A stretch of DNA of 64,000 bases from Brotaphodocola sp003480315 (GTDB taxonomy: Bacteria; Bacillota; Clostridia; Lachnospirales; Lachnospiraceae): NCBI RefSeq assembly GCF_964246085.1, contig NZ_CAXTPD010000002.1; one strand, 5' to 3'. This document shows positions 51,348-59,654 of the stretch, in pieces. The notes under the pieces were generated by a model that was not told where the DNA came from, made no database searches, and was given only the letters and a program-made list of their open reading frames with translations. The position numbers and the translations under genes were made by a program. The first letter of the stretch is position 1, and the number at the start of each line of letters is the position of its first letter.

Positions 51348-52577
51348 TCATTTCGCCGGAAGATACAACTCCTGCCCTACGGAAATGTGATTCTCGTCTG
51401 CCAGTCCGTTCCACGCGCAGATCTGTGAAATCTGTGCCATACTGTGATACCGTTCCATACAGATGCTGTACAATGTTTCCCCATCCCGGACCACATACTT
51501 TACGGCATCGGACGGGATCTGTACCGTTGCTGCCGCAGGCGCTGCATCCGCCGCATCTGCCGAGGCGCCCGCGTTTCCGCCTTGAAATGTGCCGTTTTTC
51601 TCTGCACTGCTCCCAGCTGCTTCACCTGCTGCATCCGCACTTTCCTGTGCTTCACTCTCGGCCGCGCTGCTGTCTGCCGCTCCGCTCTCAGCATTTCCGC
51701 CGGCCGGATCGATCACAATGTCTGCCAGTGTCGGATACACCTCACCCGGCACGGACTCCACCTCAAGTTCTCCGCTGTTTTTCTGCCCCGTGTAGGAATA
51801 CGGCAGAGCAGAAGCGATCACACTCTCCATATCTTTCATTTTCCGGTAATTTCCAAATATGATCATGCCGCCGGCCAGCACCAGAACCGCCAGTACACTG
51901 CAGGTACCTCCCAGAAGTCCAATGGTTGAACGGGCATGTCCCACGCTCTGTTTGCGCTCCTCCATCCGGTCACGAAAATCCTGGATCACCACATCCCGCG
52001 TCCCGCTTTCCACACGCCGCGCATCCTTTCTCGAAACCATGTAATCCTGCATCATCTGGTTTCTCTCATAATAGATGCTATAGCCCCTCAGCTTATAAAA
52101 TCCGTCCTCCGAGGCCGTGTAGATTGCCTCATCCCCTTCCAGACCGGAATTTAAATACATCAGCTGATTCCTCCCGGAAAAATACTGGCCGTGCTGCTTC
52201 CAGTAATCCAGGGGACTCAACGCACAGCCAGGCGCACCGCACAGAAACCATCCCTGCACACTGCGGTGCGGAAACATCTGCTCCATAACCTGATAGGCTT
52301 TCTTCCAGGCCTCCTCGGTAAATTCCACCTTCTCCCCGTCCCGGGTCACCTGCTCCATCTCCATGGCTCCGTCGATAAACAGAAACGGTATCCCGTCCTC
52401 TGTCCGGATTTCGCCCAGCAGCAATCCGACCCGCAGATCCTGTCCGCCGGCCGGATACAATCGTTTCAGATATGTATTGACATAATCTTCGATATAAAGC
52501 TTAACCACCTGATCCCGTTCCCCGATCTGCCGGATATTCTTTGGCAGTTTCGGATACGGATTGTAAAGTTCACCCAT
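51348..52577 (-). CDS. MPN/JAB-like domain protein with transmembrane helix and LysM
   Basis: Of 409 residues, about 46-175 look like an MPN (JAB) fold: LRVGLLLGEI, then GWFLCGAPGCALSPLD and GYSIYYE. The metal motif of active JAMM proteases (HxHx7SxxD) is degenerate: Leu and Gly stand at the His positions while Ser and Asp remain, so peptidase activity is unlikely. A transmembrane helix lies at about 218-241, an Ala/Ser/Glu-rich linker at 290-350 and one LysM domain at 361-407 (YVVRDGETLYSICMERY). The LysM would bind peptidoglycan outside while the MPN-like domain sits in the cytosol. The start at 52577 has a GGGGTGA site. Confidence 0.75.
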   Translation of the reverse strand: MGELYNPYPKLPKNIRQIGERDQVVKLYIEDYVNTYLKRLYPAGGQDLRVGLLLGEIRTEDGIPFLFIDGAMEMEQVTRDGEKVEFTEEAWKKAYQVMEQMFPHRSVQGWFLCGAPGCALSPLDYWKQHGQYFSGRNQLMYLNSGLEGDEAIYTASEDGFYKLRGYSIYYERNQMMQDYMVSRKDARRVESGTRDVVIQDFRDRMEERKQSVGHARSTIGLLGGTCSVLAVLVLAGGMIIFGNYRKMKDMESVIASALPYSYTGQKNSGELEVESVPGEVYPTLADIVIDPAGGNAESGAADSSAAESEAQESADAAGEAAGSSAEKNGTFQGGNAGASADAADAAPAAATVQIPSDAVKYVVRDGETLYSICMERYHSMAQISQICAWNGLADENHISVGQELYLPAK

Positions 52578-52700
52578 AATTTCACCCCGCTGCATGATGT
52601 TTGTAACCGCTTGTTCAGGCAGTTTCCCGCCTGTCCACGGCCATTTGCTGCATCATAACACGGAGGTACCCATATAATTTGTCATTTTCGGTCACTCAGC

Positions 52701-53300
52701 TCAAAAAACTCTTCGACAAAAAGTATGGAATTCCGGCAACAATGCCTGGCGGATGCTCTCGCAGATGGAATCTGCCATCTGCATCACCACAGAAAGCCGT
52801 ACACTCTGCAGCATCAGCGGATCATAATTTCCATATCCTCCCACAATGCCGGTAATAAAGATATCTCCCACCTCCTGCAGTTCCTTGCATACACCAAGCC
52901 CCGGCCGGAGCGCTCCCTTCCCCAGGGTAATGCAGCCCACATGCTCTGTCTGACCGACCGATGCATCCACCGCCACGATCACATGATCCGGATAACAGTG
53001 CTGTACCATAAAAATTGCCTGTTCCAGATTCATGGCATGAACCGGGCTGTCCAGTGTCCCCACTACTGTTATCCGGCGGTCTTTCAGTCCCGCCCTTTTC
53101 AGTTTATGCCCGATCAGCGGTCCCAGACTGTCTCCTGTGGAGCGATCTGTACCAATGCAAAAGAGCAGGACACCTTTCCGATTCTCCCTCCGCATGATCT
53201 CCGCGATCATCTGGCGGAGCATGCCGGCACACAGCACGGTATCTTCCTGCTCACCGGAATCGAAATAATAAATGTCCTGCTCTCTGATCTGTTTTTTCAT
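52701..53300 (-). CDS. yyaC: Spore protease-like protein YyaC (DUF1256)
   Basis: YyaC is a forespore protein related to the germination protease fold; its biochemical role is not settled. The 199-residue protein has CIGTDRSTGDSLGPLIG, VVGTLDSPVHAMNL and VDASVGQTEHVG, the conserved landmarks. The start at 53300 fits family length; the earlier in-frame ATG lacks any ribosome-binding site. It lies 123 bp upstream of the LysM protein gene. Confidence 0.88.
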   Translation of the reverse strand: MKKQIREQDIYYFDSGEQEDTVLCAGMLRQMIAEIMRRENRKGVLLFCIGTDRSTGDSLGPLIGHKLKRAGLKDRRITVVGTLDSPVHAMNLEQAIFMVQHCYPDHVIVAVDASVGQTEHVGCITLGKGALRPGLGVCKELQEVGDIFITGIVGGYGNYDPLMLQSVRLSVVMQMADSICESIRQALLPEFHTFCRRVF

Positions 53301-53384
53301 AATGTCATCCCGCCTGCACCGTTTTGTTATTGCTATTATAGGCAAACGGGACAACTTTTATTCGCGGCATGATCCCACAAGAAA

Positions 53385-54482
53385 TCAATGTTTCCGCGCA
53401 TCCTCCTGGTAAACACTGATTGCCTCGCTAATGTTGGCCGCCCTCCCCTGCTGAAGAATATTACTCAGATCCTGCAGCTTAAACGGATCCAGGAACTCTT
53501 TTCCAAGATGGCTTCCATACTGGTCTGTCAGAGTCAGACGGCGTGCCTTCACCTCAGCTGAGGTTAGCTGAAGCTGGCGTTTTACATCCTCATACTGATG
53601 ATCCAGATCCGCGATTTTTTCCCGGTATCCATGCTCAATTTCATCCTGTAAAATGTTTTTCGTCACATTTTCAAAGGTGCCCAGCGCTTCTTTCTTCTTT
53701 GCAGCCACCTCGTTGAGTTCCTGAGTCAGCCGCGCAATTTCGTCGTCATACTTTTCCAGATCGTAAAGTGACTCATTGCGGTCCTTGCGGATGGTACCGG
53801 TGATCACTTTGATCTTCTTGTCATTGGCATGCATCTGATCCAGGATCTGACGGCCTTTCCTTAAGCACTCTGCGTACTGGAGCTTGGTGTGATTACCGAT
53901 CCACATATAAATTCCGCCAACGATCAGAATATCTGCCACATAAACAAGAGCCAGATGCCAGGTTTTATGCTGAGGCAGAAGCATGTAAAGCCCAAACGGA
54001 AGCGCCGCAAAAAACAGTGCAATAAAGATCAGGAGACCGAAAAACTCCCCAGCCCAGCGCGGCATATAAAGACTATAGTAAAGACGGCTTCTGCACCAGG
54101 ATGGCACATGGTTTTCCCTAAACTTTGCCTTCATATGGGCGAGCAGCTCCTTGTTATACTCATGAAGTTCCGAAGTTTCCTCCGCAATACGCTCCTTCAT
54201 GCCCTGATTCTTTGCCTTTTCCCGCTTGGCCCGGGCTTTCTTTAACTGATCCTGTGCTTTATTGATCTCCGCGTCATAGCTGGAATTGATATCGTCTCTT
54301 CGTTTTTTTACCGTAGAACCAACGGCATCTGTCATCTGCTTCTTCTCTGTGTCCAAAGCCTTTTTCAAACGGCTTTCGTCCTGTTTCAGCTGCTCTTCCC
54401 GGTCTGCAGCTAATGACAGTTCCTCGACAGATTCCCTTGCTGCTGCCAGATAGTCCAGGCATTCCTGAATAGTCTGCGCCAT
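53385..54482 (-). CDS. Uncharacterised coiled-coil protein with two central membrane helices
   Basis: No family is recognised. The 365-residue protein has a long coiled coil at about 20-115, two transmembrane helices at about 145-168 and 175-195, and a second coiled coil at about 235-320. Both coiled coils should be cytosolic, giving a hairpin membrane anchor with two long arms. Such a shape suggests a scaffold or tether. It is preceded by a GGAGG site and lies upstream of yyaC in the same direction. Confidence 0.75.
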   Translation of the reverse strand: MAQTIQECLDYLAAARESVEELSLAADREEQLKQDESRLKKALDTEKKQMTDAVGSTVKKRRDDINSSYDAEINKAQDQLKKARAKREKAKNQGMKERIAEETSELHEYNKELLAHMKAKFRENHVPSWCRSRLYYSLYMPRWAGEFFGLLIFIALFFAALPFGLYMLLPQHKTWHLALVYVADILIVGGIYMWIGNHTKLQYAECLRKGRQILDQMHANDKKIKVITGTIRKDRNESLYDLEKYDDEIARLTQELNEVAAKKKEALGTFENVTKNILQDEIEHGYREKIADLDHQYEDVKRQLQLTSAEVKARRLTLTDQYGSHLGKEFLDPFKLQDLSNILQQGRAANISEAISVYQEDARKH

Positions 54483-54640
54483 ATCTGTTTCCTCCTTCGC
54501 AAGCTTTTCCCTGGCATAAACGAAATTCCCCTCCGGGCATTTGTTTTTTGCGAAAGCTTTTTTTCGAAATATACTATTTACAGTTTACTACATTCTGATT
54601 CGAACTACAAGCAAATGTGTTGGGATCTGTTTTGAACGGC

Positions 54641-54669
54641 TTTACAGAAAAACAAAAATCACTTATACT
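54641..54669 (+). promoter_or_regulatory. Near-consensus promoter of the 88-residue protein gene
   Basis: TTTACA (54641-54646), a 17-bp AT-rich spacer and TATACT (54664-54669) predict strong constitutive transcription of the small gene starting at 54738. Confidence 0.8.
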
Positions 54670-54737
54670 TGTAAACTACAACCAACTGTTCCGTATGTTT
54701 ACAACGTCCAAATGCAATCCGAAAGGAGAGAAGATAT

Positions 54738-55004
54738 ATGTTCCGTATGTGGGGAAAAATCTGGAAAGACAACCATCTGATCAGGGATACTGTGATCTGC
54801 CAGACCGATTACAGCATGTCCCGCACCAGCATGGTCTTCCAGTCACTGGATGATATCTGTTATGAATTTGATCTTGGAAAACCAATCTGGCTCTCCTCCA
54901 ATATCAATGACTTTAAGCGCCATGCCAAAACACGCTTTACAAAAGATAGCTTTATTGAACAAATTGATTTTGATTATTTGGAAATTGAAGTGATTGAAGA
55001 ATAA
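54738..55004 (+). CDS. Small uncharacterised protein (88 aa)
   Basis: No family is recognised. The protein is soluble, Trp/Asp-rich and compact. The start has a strong AAAGGAGAG site 7 bases before the ATG and a near-consensus promoter, so it is very probably real and well expressed. It is one of few + strand genes here and stands alone between two minus-strand membrane-protein genes. Confidence 0.8.
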   Translation: MFRMWGKIWKDNHLIRDTVICQTDYSMSRTSMVFQSLDDICYEFDLGKPIWLSSNINDFKRHAKTRFTKDSFIEQIDFDYLEIEVIEE

Positions 55005-55119
55005 TTTAGGAAAAGGGAGGCCTTTCCATTATCTGGAAACGCTTCCCTTTGTTGTCAGATGAATTTTTTGCTGCTATTCGCACTTTACACAGACAGCAGC
55101 CGGATGTTCTCCATGCTTT

Positions 55120-56025
55120 TCAGGCCAGATACTGCTTTAAAATGTCTCCGATCAGTTCTACCTCTTCCGGCTTCAGGTCCCGGATCCAGTTTTCATCACC
55201 GCCTCTGTTTTTCTCACGGCTGGCTGCCATCTGCTCCAGCCCCCGTTTAATAAACTCTGCGTCCCGGATACTTTCCTTTGCCGGTGTCTCCGGTTCCGGA
55301 GGCGCAGTTTTCGCCGCCACAGAATTGATGTTATTGTTCCTACGGCTTTCTCGGTGCCCACCCGAAACCGGCTGCGTTGTCCGGGGAACCGGCTTCTCCG
55401 CCTCTTCCGGCTCCACACGGCCCATACGGCCGGCCCGGTCCACAAGGCGGCTCACATTGCGCAGCGCTCCGCGGTCTCCCATGCCTTCAGTGCGCCCATT
55501 CTCCACAGCCATATTCCGTGCCATCTTTGGCCCCACAACATTGTCAATCTGATCCTGAAGGCTGATCAGAAGCTGCTCCCGCAAATCTCCGGCAATCCCG
55601 CCATCAAACAGCATCGTCAGCATGGCCATCAGTACTGCGCCGCCGCCATACAGGACTATATAATAGGTATCCAGGCGGTACCAGTAAGAAAAAAATGCTG
55701 CCGCTCCGCCAAGCAGCAGGCAGAGCCAGGTCCATCTGGCCCCCATGCTGCTCCAACCAGAAAGGCGAATCCCCATCATATGAAACTCATACAGCTGATG
55801 CTCCAGCCAGGCACCGCTATCCACCAGGCCCTGGTTGATGCGGTATGTATTCTCCGCTCTCTGCCGGAGTTCTTTTAAACTTTTGTTCTTGGTCAGTGAA
55901 AGGTCTTTGCTTTCCTTCAGCAATCTTTTGTAAGCATGACGGGTAACCAGACGTGTCAGGATTCCCAGTACACAAAATGCTGCCAGCGCATAGAGCACGC
56001 GGCCAGTTTCCAGTAATTGCAGCAT
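55120..56025 (-). CDS. Uncharacterised three-helix membrane protein with acidic/basic tail
   Basis: No family is recognised. The 301-residue protein has transmembrane helices at about 7-27, 97-115 and 120-140. A cytosolic stretch of about 110 residues follows that is low in complexity (Arg/Asn/Pro/Glu). A short conserved-looking end (LKPEEVELIGDILKQYL) could be a docking motif. The start at 56025 has GGGGAG 8 bases upstream; the frame is open 11 codons further without a site. It stands alone. Confidence 0.72.
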   Translation of the reverse strand: MLQLLETGRVLYALAAFCVLGILTRLVTRHAYKRLLKESKDLSLTKNKSLKELRQRAENTYRINQGLVDSGAWLEHQLYEFHMMGIRLSGWSSMGARWTWLCLLLGGAAAFFSYWYRLDTYYIVLYGGGAVLMAMLTMLFDGGIAGDLREQLLISLQDQIDNVVGPKMARNMAVENGRTEGMGDRGALRNVSRLVDRAGRMGRVEPEEAEKPVPRTTQPVSGGHRESRRNNNINSVAAKTAPPEPETPAKESIRDAEFIKRGLEQMAASREKNRGGDENWIRDLKPEEVELIGDILKQYLA

Positions 56026-56222
56026 AAAAACAGCTCCCCTTTCTTTTCCTTTTTCCAACCATACGCCTGCGTCGTTTCAGGATCCGTTCCGCCGCAGGTG
56101 TGCAGTTGTCATGGTGTCTCGACAGGTATCATTATAACTGTCCGGCCACCATTTGAAAAGTTCAGGGAGCTCAGAATCGTTCGTCAAATTCTGCTAAAAA
56201 ACGCACGTTACCTTAAGATAGA

Positions 56223-56915
56223 TTAATATGCCAGAATCAGAGCGCGGGTCAGATTCGTACTGTGAATAATGGCCTGACGTTCAAATTCCGGATAATCCAT
56301 GGAAGCACTGTCATCTGCCTTATCCGAGATAGCGCGTACGATCAGGAATGGGATCTTGTTTAAATAAGCTGCCTGGGCAATCGCTGCACCCTCCATCTCG
56401 GTGCAGGAGCCGTTAAACGTCTTGCTCAACCACTCTTTCTTGTTCTTGTCGCAAATGAACTGGTCACCAGTCAGAATCCTGCCCTCGTAAACGCTGATAT
56501 CCGGATTTACCTCCTCACAGCACTTCTTTGCAAGACTACGCAGGCGCTCATCTGCTTCAAAGGTCAGCGTCCCAAGCTGTGGGATCTCACCTAACGGGTA
56601 GCCAAAATTGGTAGCGTCCACATCATGCTGAATGGCATCAGTAGAAAGCACCAGATCACCAATATTGATTTCTGCCTTTAAAGAACCCGCAATACCGGTG
56701 TTAACCACGCCATCCACGCCAAAACGGTCTGCCAGAATCTGCACGCACAGGGCTGCGCTGACTTTGCCGATTCCGGACTGAACCACAACCACCTCTTTTT
56801 CTCCGATGGTTCCCCTGTAAAACTCCATACCGGCCACGGTTACAACCTCAGGCTGATTCATTTCCTGCTTTAACTGCGCTACTTCTGCCTTCATGGCACC
56901 AATAATTCCTAACAT
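56223..56915 (-). CDS. mtnN: 5'-Methylthioadenosine/S-adenosylhomocysteine nucleosidase
   Basis: MtnN removes adenine from MTA and SAH in methionine recycling and feeds the LuxS route. The 230-residue protein has the family start MLGIIGAMKAEVAQLK, the nucleoside-binding VNTGIAGSL and EMEGAAIAQAAYL, and the catalytic Asp in RAISDKAD. The start at 56915 is 7 bases after AGAGGAA. Confidence 0.97.
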   Translation of the reverse strand: MLGIIGAMKAEVAQLKQEMNQPEVVTVAGMEFYRGTIGEKEVVVVQSGIGKVSAALCVQILADRFGVDGVVNTGIAGSLKAEINIGDLVLSTDAIQHDVDATNFGYPLGEIPQLGTLTFEADERLRSLAKKCCEEVNPDISVYEGRILTGDQFICDKNKKEWLSKTFNGSCTEMEGAAIAQAAYLNKIPFLIVRAISDKADDSASMDYPEFERQAIIHSTNLTRALILAY

Positions 56916-57221
56916 ATATGATTTCCTCTGCTTTCTGACTGTTACTCTGATTCTTATTTCAGGAGCTGTCTTTTCCTGCAATCTATTCGGAATCCTGTAA
57001 TCTATACGGAATCCTGCTCCCTGACAGTTTTGCTGCCATCACTACAAGTCTAACAAATCTTTTCCGGAAAGGCAACGGAATTATGATCGTTCAGGCACCG
57101 CCAGGGCTGCCGCAAATGACCCTTCGAACGATTCAGGGTTGACATTTTGCCCCTGACAGTTACTATAGTAATACAGATGTTTTTACAAGCATGACTTTCA
57201 TCCAACCGGAGGTGTTTTTAT
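56916..57221. other. Intergenic region between mtnN and murG
   Basis: This 306-bp divergent region holds an 18-bp tandem direct repeat at 56980-57016, a 7-bp inverted repeat ATCGTTC/GAACGAT (57086-57132) and a possible murG promoter (TTGACA 57139-57144, TATAGT 57164-57169, spacer 19 bp). No gene is seen. Confidence 0.6.
56980..57016. repeat. Tandem 18-bp direct repeat upstream of mtnN
   Basis: AATCTATTCGGAATCCTG (56980-56997) and AATCTATACGGAATCCTG (56999-57016) differ at one base and have a period of 19 bp. They lie 65-100 bp before the mtnN start, where a pair of regulator sites could be. Confidence 0.7.
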
Positions 57222-58304
57222 ATGAAAAAAATCGTTTTAACCGGCGGCGGCACTGCCGGACACGTCACACCAAACCTGGCTTTGCTTCCATCTTTACAGG
57301 AGCGTGGCTACGAGATCCACTACATCGGGTCCTACAACGGCATCGAAAAAAAGCTCATCGAGAACGCCGGAATTCCTTATGACGGCATTTCATCCGGCAA
57401 ACTGCGCCGCTACTTTGATATCAAAAACTTTTCTGATCCGTTCCGTGTCATCAAAGGATATGCCGAAGCCCGTTCTCTCTTAAAGAAATACCGCCCGGAC
57501 GTGGTCTTCTCCAAGGGCGGCTTTGTCGCTGTTCCGGTGGTCCTGGCTGCCAGACATTTTAAAATTCCAACCATTATCCACGAGTCTGACATGACCCCTG
57601 GCCTGGCTAACAAAATCTGCATTCCATCCGCTGCCAAAGTCTGCTGCAACTTCCCGGAGACTTTACAATATCTGCCGGAGGACAAAGCTGTTCTCACCGG
57701 ATCTCCGATCCGCCGCGAGCTGCTGCAAGGTGACCGTCTGACCGGACTCAACTATACCGGACTTTCCGCAGCCAAGCCCATCATTATGGTCATCGGCGGA
57801 AGCCTGGGTGCTGTTGCCGTCAACAACGCCGTCCGCGCACTGCTTCCGAAACTTCTGACGAAATATCAGGTAATACATATCTGCGGAAAAGGTCATCTGG
57901 ATGACAGTCTCATCGGCCGCCCCGGATATGTACAGTACGAATATGTAGACGCGCCGCTGCGACATCTGTTTGCAGCAGCCGACATCGTCCTGTCCCGCGC
58001 AGGCGCAAATTCCATCTGTGAGATTCTGGCACTCAGAAAGCCGAATGTCCTGATCCCGCTCTCCGCAGCAGCCAGCCGCGGAGACCAGATCTTAAACGCA
58101 CGCTCCTTTGAGAAACAGGGCTTCTCCACCGTTCTGGAAGAAGAACAGGTTACCAGCGATACCCTGTATGATGCCATCGAAAACACCTACGAAAATCGCC
58201 GGAAATTTATCGATGCCATGGAAAAGAGTGATCTGTCCGATGCAGTAAGCATTGTTATGGGGCTGATCGCATCCTATGCCGAAAAAGAAGACACAAACAA
58301 ATAG
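57222..58304 (+). CDS. murG: Lipid II synthase MurG
   Basis: MurG transfers GlcNAc to lipid I on the inner membrane face. The 360-residue protein has the N-terminal GGGTAGHVTPNLAL loop, the FSKGGFVAVPVV segment, IGGSLGA and the C-terminal donor-binding RAGANSICE motif. A CGGAGG site lies upstream. It is isolated from other cell-wall genes, which is common for a second, stand-alone murG in clostridia. Confidence 0.95.
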   Translation: MKKIVLTGGGTAGHVTPNLALLPSLQERGYEIHYIGSYNGIEKKLIENAGIPYDGISSGKLRRYFDIKNFSDPFRVIKGYAEARSLLKKYRPDVVFSKGGFVAVPVVLAARHFKIPTIIHESDMTPGLANKICIPSAAKVCCNFPETLQYLPEDKAVLTGSPIRRELLQGDRLTGLNYTGLSAAKPIIMVIGGSLGAVAVNNAVRALLPKLLTKYQVIHICGKGHLDDSLIGRPGYVQYEYVDAPLRHLFAAADIVLSRAGANSICEILALRKPNVLIPLSAAASRGDQILNARSFEKQGFSTVLEEEQVTSDTLYDAIENTYENRRKFIDAMEKSDLSDAVSIVMGLIASYAEKEDTNK

Positions 58305-58312
58305 CTCTGACA

Positions 58313-58356
58313 AAAACGGGCGGTGAAAATGGTTTCTATTTTTCATCGCCCGTTTT
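58313..58356. terminator. Bidirectional terminator between murG and the HIT gene
   Basis: AAAACGGGCG (58313-58322) and CGCCCGTTTT (58347-58356) pair perfectly with an AT-rich inner part. A-tract and T-tract flank the GC stem on both sides, fitting the convergent genes. Confidence 0.9.
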
Positions 58357-58405
58357 ATGTTATGTTTTCGTAACTGTTCAGTATCCTCACAGTCACATGT
58401 TTTCT

Positions 58406-58822
58406 CTACAGTCCTGCCTTCAGAGCGTCTGCTGTCTGTGCCAGTTCATCCTGTTCCGGCTTGCCCGGTACCCAGTTTACCATATCCGGTCCGCCCTCAT
58501 AACGCGGGATCACATGCACATGCAGGTGAAATACCGTCTGCCCTGCGCTGGTTCCGTTGTTCTGAACTACATTGAAGCCGCTTGCGCCAAGCTGGCTTTT
58601 CATAGATTTCCCGAGCTTTGCAGCCAACGGCAAAATCTTTGCCATGACCGTCTCATCTGCCTCACACAGGTCTTTATAATGATTCTTGGGCAGGATCAGG
58701 GTATGGCCGTTTGATGCCGGTCCTAAATCCAGGATCGCGCGAAAATCATCATCCTCATATACGGTTGCAGACGGAATCTCGCCATTTGCGATCTTGCAGA
58801 AAATACAGTTGTCGTCTCTCAT
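58406..58822 (-). CDS. HIT-family nucleotide-binding protein
   Basis: This histidine-triad protein (138 residues) probably hydrolyses AMP-lysine or adenosine phosphoramidates (Hint group). The zinc-type N terminus CIFCKIANGEIPS and the triad HLHVHVIPR are present. The start at 58822 has a GAGGAAA site; the ATG five codons earlier is less favourable. Confidence 0.94.
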   Translation of the reverse strand: MRDDNCIFCKIANGEIPSATVYEDDDFRAILDLGPASNGHTLILPKNHYKDLCEADETVMAKILPLAAKLGKSMKSQLGASGFNVVQNNGTSAGQTVFHLHVHVIPRYEGGPDMVNWVPGKPEQDELAQTADALKAGL

Positions 58823-58899
58823 TGTCGTTTCCTCCATTCGGTTTCTTGCAGTGCCAGTTCAAAAACAAATGAAAAGCACTGCTCCTTGCTTATCGCACA

Positions 58900-59547
58900 T
58901 TATAACTCCCAAATGTCCGCTCTGCAAGTACGCTTTGGTTTGCGGTACAGGATGGCTGCCAGGATCATTCCGATCACCAGACCGGCTACATGTGCGGTGT
59001 TATCTACTCCGGTACTGGTAAAACCAAGATACAGGGAAAACACTGCCATTACCACCAGCTGTCTTGTGCTCAGATCCTCCAGGCGTCCCTTATTTACAGC
59101 TACCACATAGATCAGCCCGCCGACCACACCGAAAATCGCACCGGAAGCTCCGGCTCCCACTGACCAGTCACCCACCGGCATCTCAAACAGCAGAGAAACC
59201 ACATTGGCCAAAACGCCGCAGCTCAGGTAAAAAATCAAATACTTCACTTTTCCCAGCGCCCGTTCCAGATTATCCCCAAGCACAAACAAAACCAGCATGT
59301 TATTCACAATGTGATCGATGCCAAAGTGCATAAAAATGGAGGTCAGCAGCCGGTAATACTCGTGCCCCCTCAGAATTAACGGACCATACATAGCCCCATG
59401 CTCCAGCATGAAATAGGCATCTTCTGTGGAACCGGTCAGTTCCAGATACAAAAAATAAAGAATATTCAGGATGATCAGCGTGCCGTTTATCCAGGCCCGC
59501 GGCCGCCTTTGCGGCACCATATAATAAGGATTCTGATACTGCTCCAT
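58900..59547 (-). CDS. Rhomboid-family intramembrane serine protease
   Basis: The 215-residue protein has six predicted membrane helices. The catalytic dyad is Ser135 (GAGASGAIFG) and His186 (DNTAHVAG), with the oxyanion-site HIVNN at 79-83. All key residues are present, so it should cut transmembrane substrates. The substrate is unknown. CGGAG precedes the ATG. It lies between the HIT gene and the Tad-type locus. Confidence 0.95.
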   Translation of the reverse strand: MEQYQNPYYMVPQRRPRAWINGTLIILNILYFLYLELTGSTEDAYFMLEHGAMYGPLILRGHEYYRLLTSIFMHFGIDHIVNNMLVLFVLGDNLERALGKVKYLIFYLSCGVLANVVSLLFEMPVGDWSVGAGASGAIFGVVGGLIYVVAVNKGRLEDLSTRQLVVMAVFSLYLGFTSTGVDNTAHVAGLVIGMILAAILYRKPKRTCRADIWEL

Positions 59548-59654
59548 GTAAACTCCGTTCTTTTTATAACATTTTCATAACGTATCTCATCCATTATCTT
59601 ACCGTATCTTCCCTGAAAAATCCATGTACAAAATCGATTGATTGTACAGCCCGG

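Noticed and set aside
14218..57115. Shared 14-mer CAGGGCTGCCGCAA at 14218-14231 and 57102-57115 as a dispersed repeat
   Set aside because: Only two copies were seen and the flanks differ, so chance is a sufficient explanation.
58312..58357. murG-HIT hairpin as a regulatory RNA
   Set aside because: Symmetric A/T tracts between convergent genes are explained by an ordinary bidirectional terminator.
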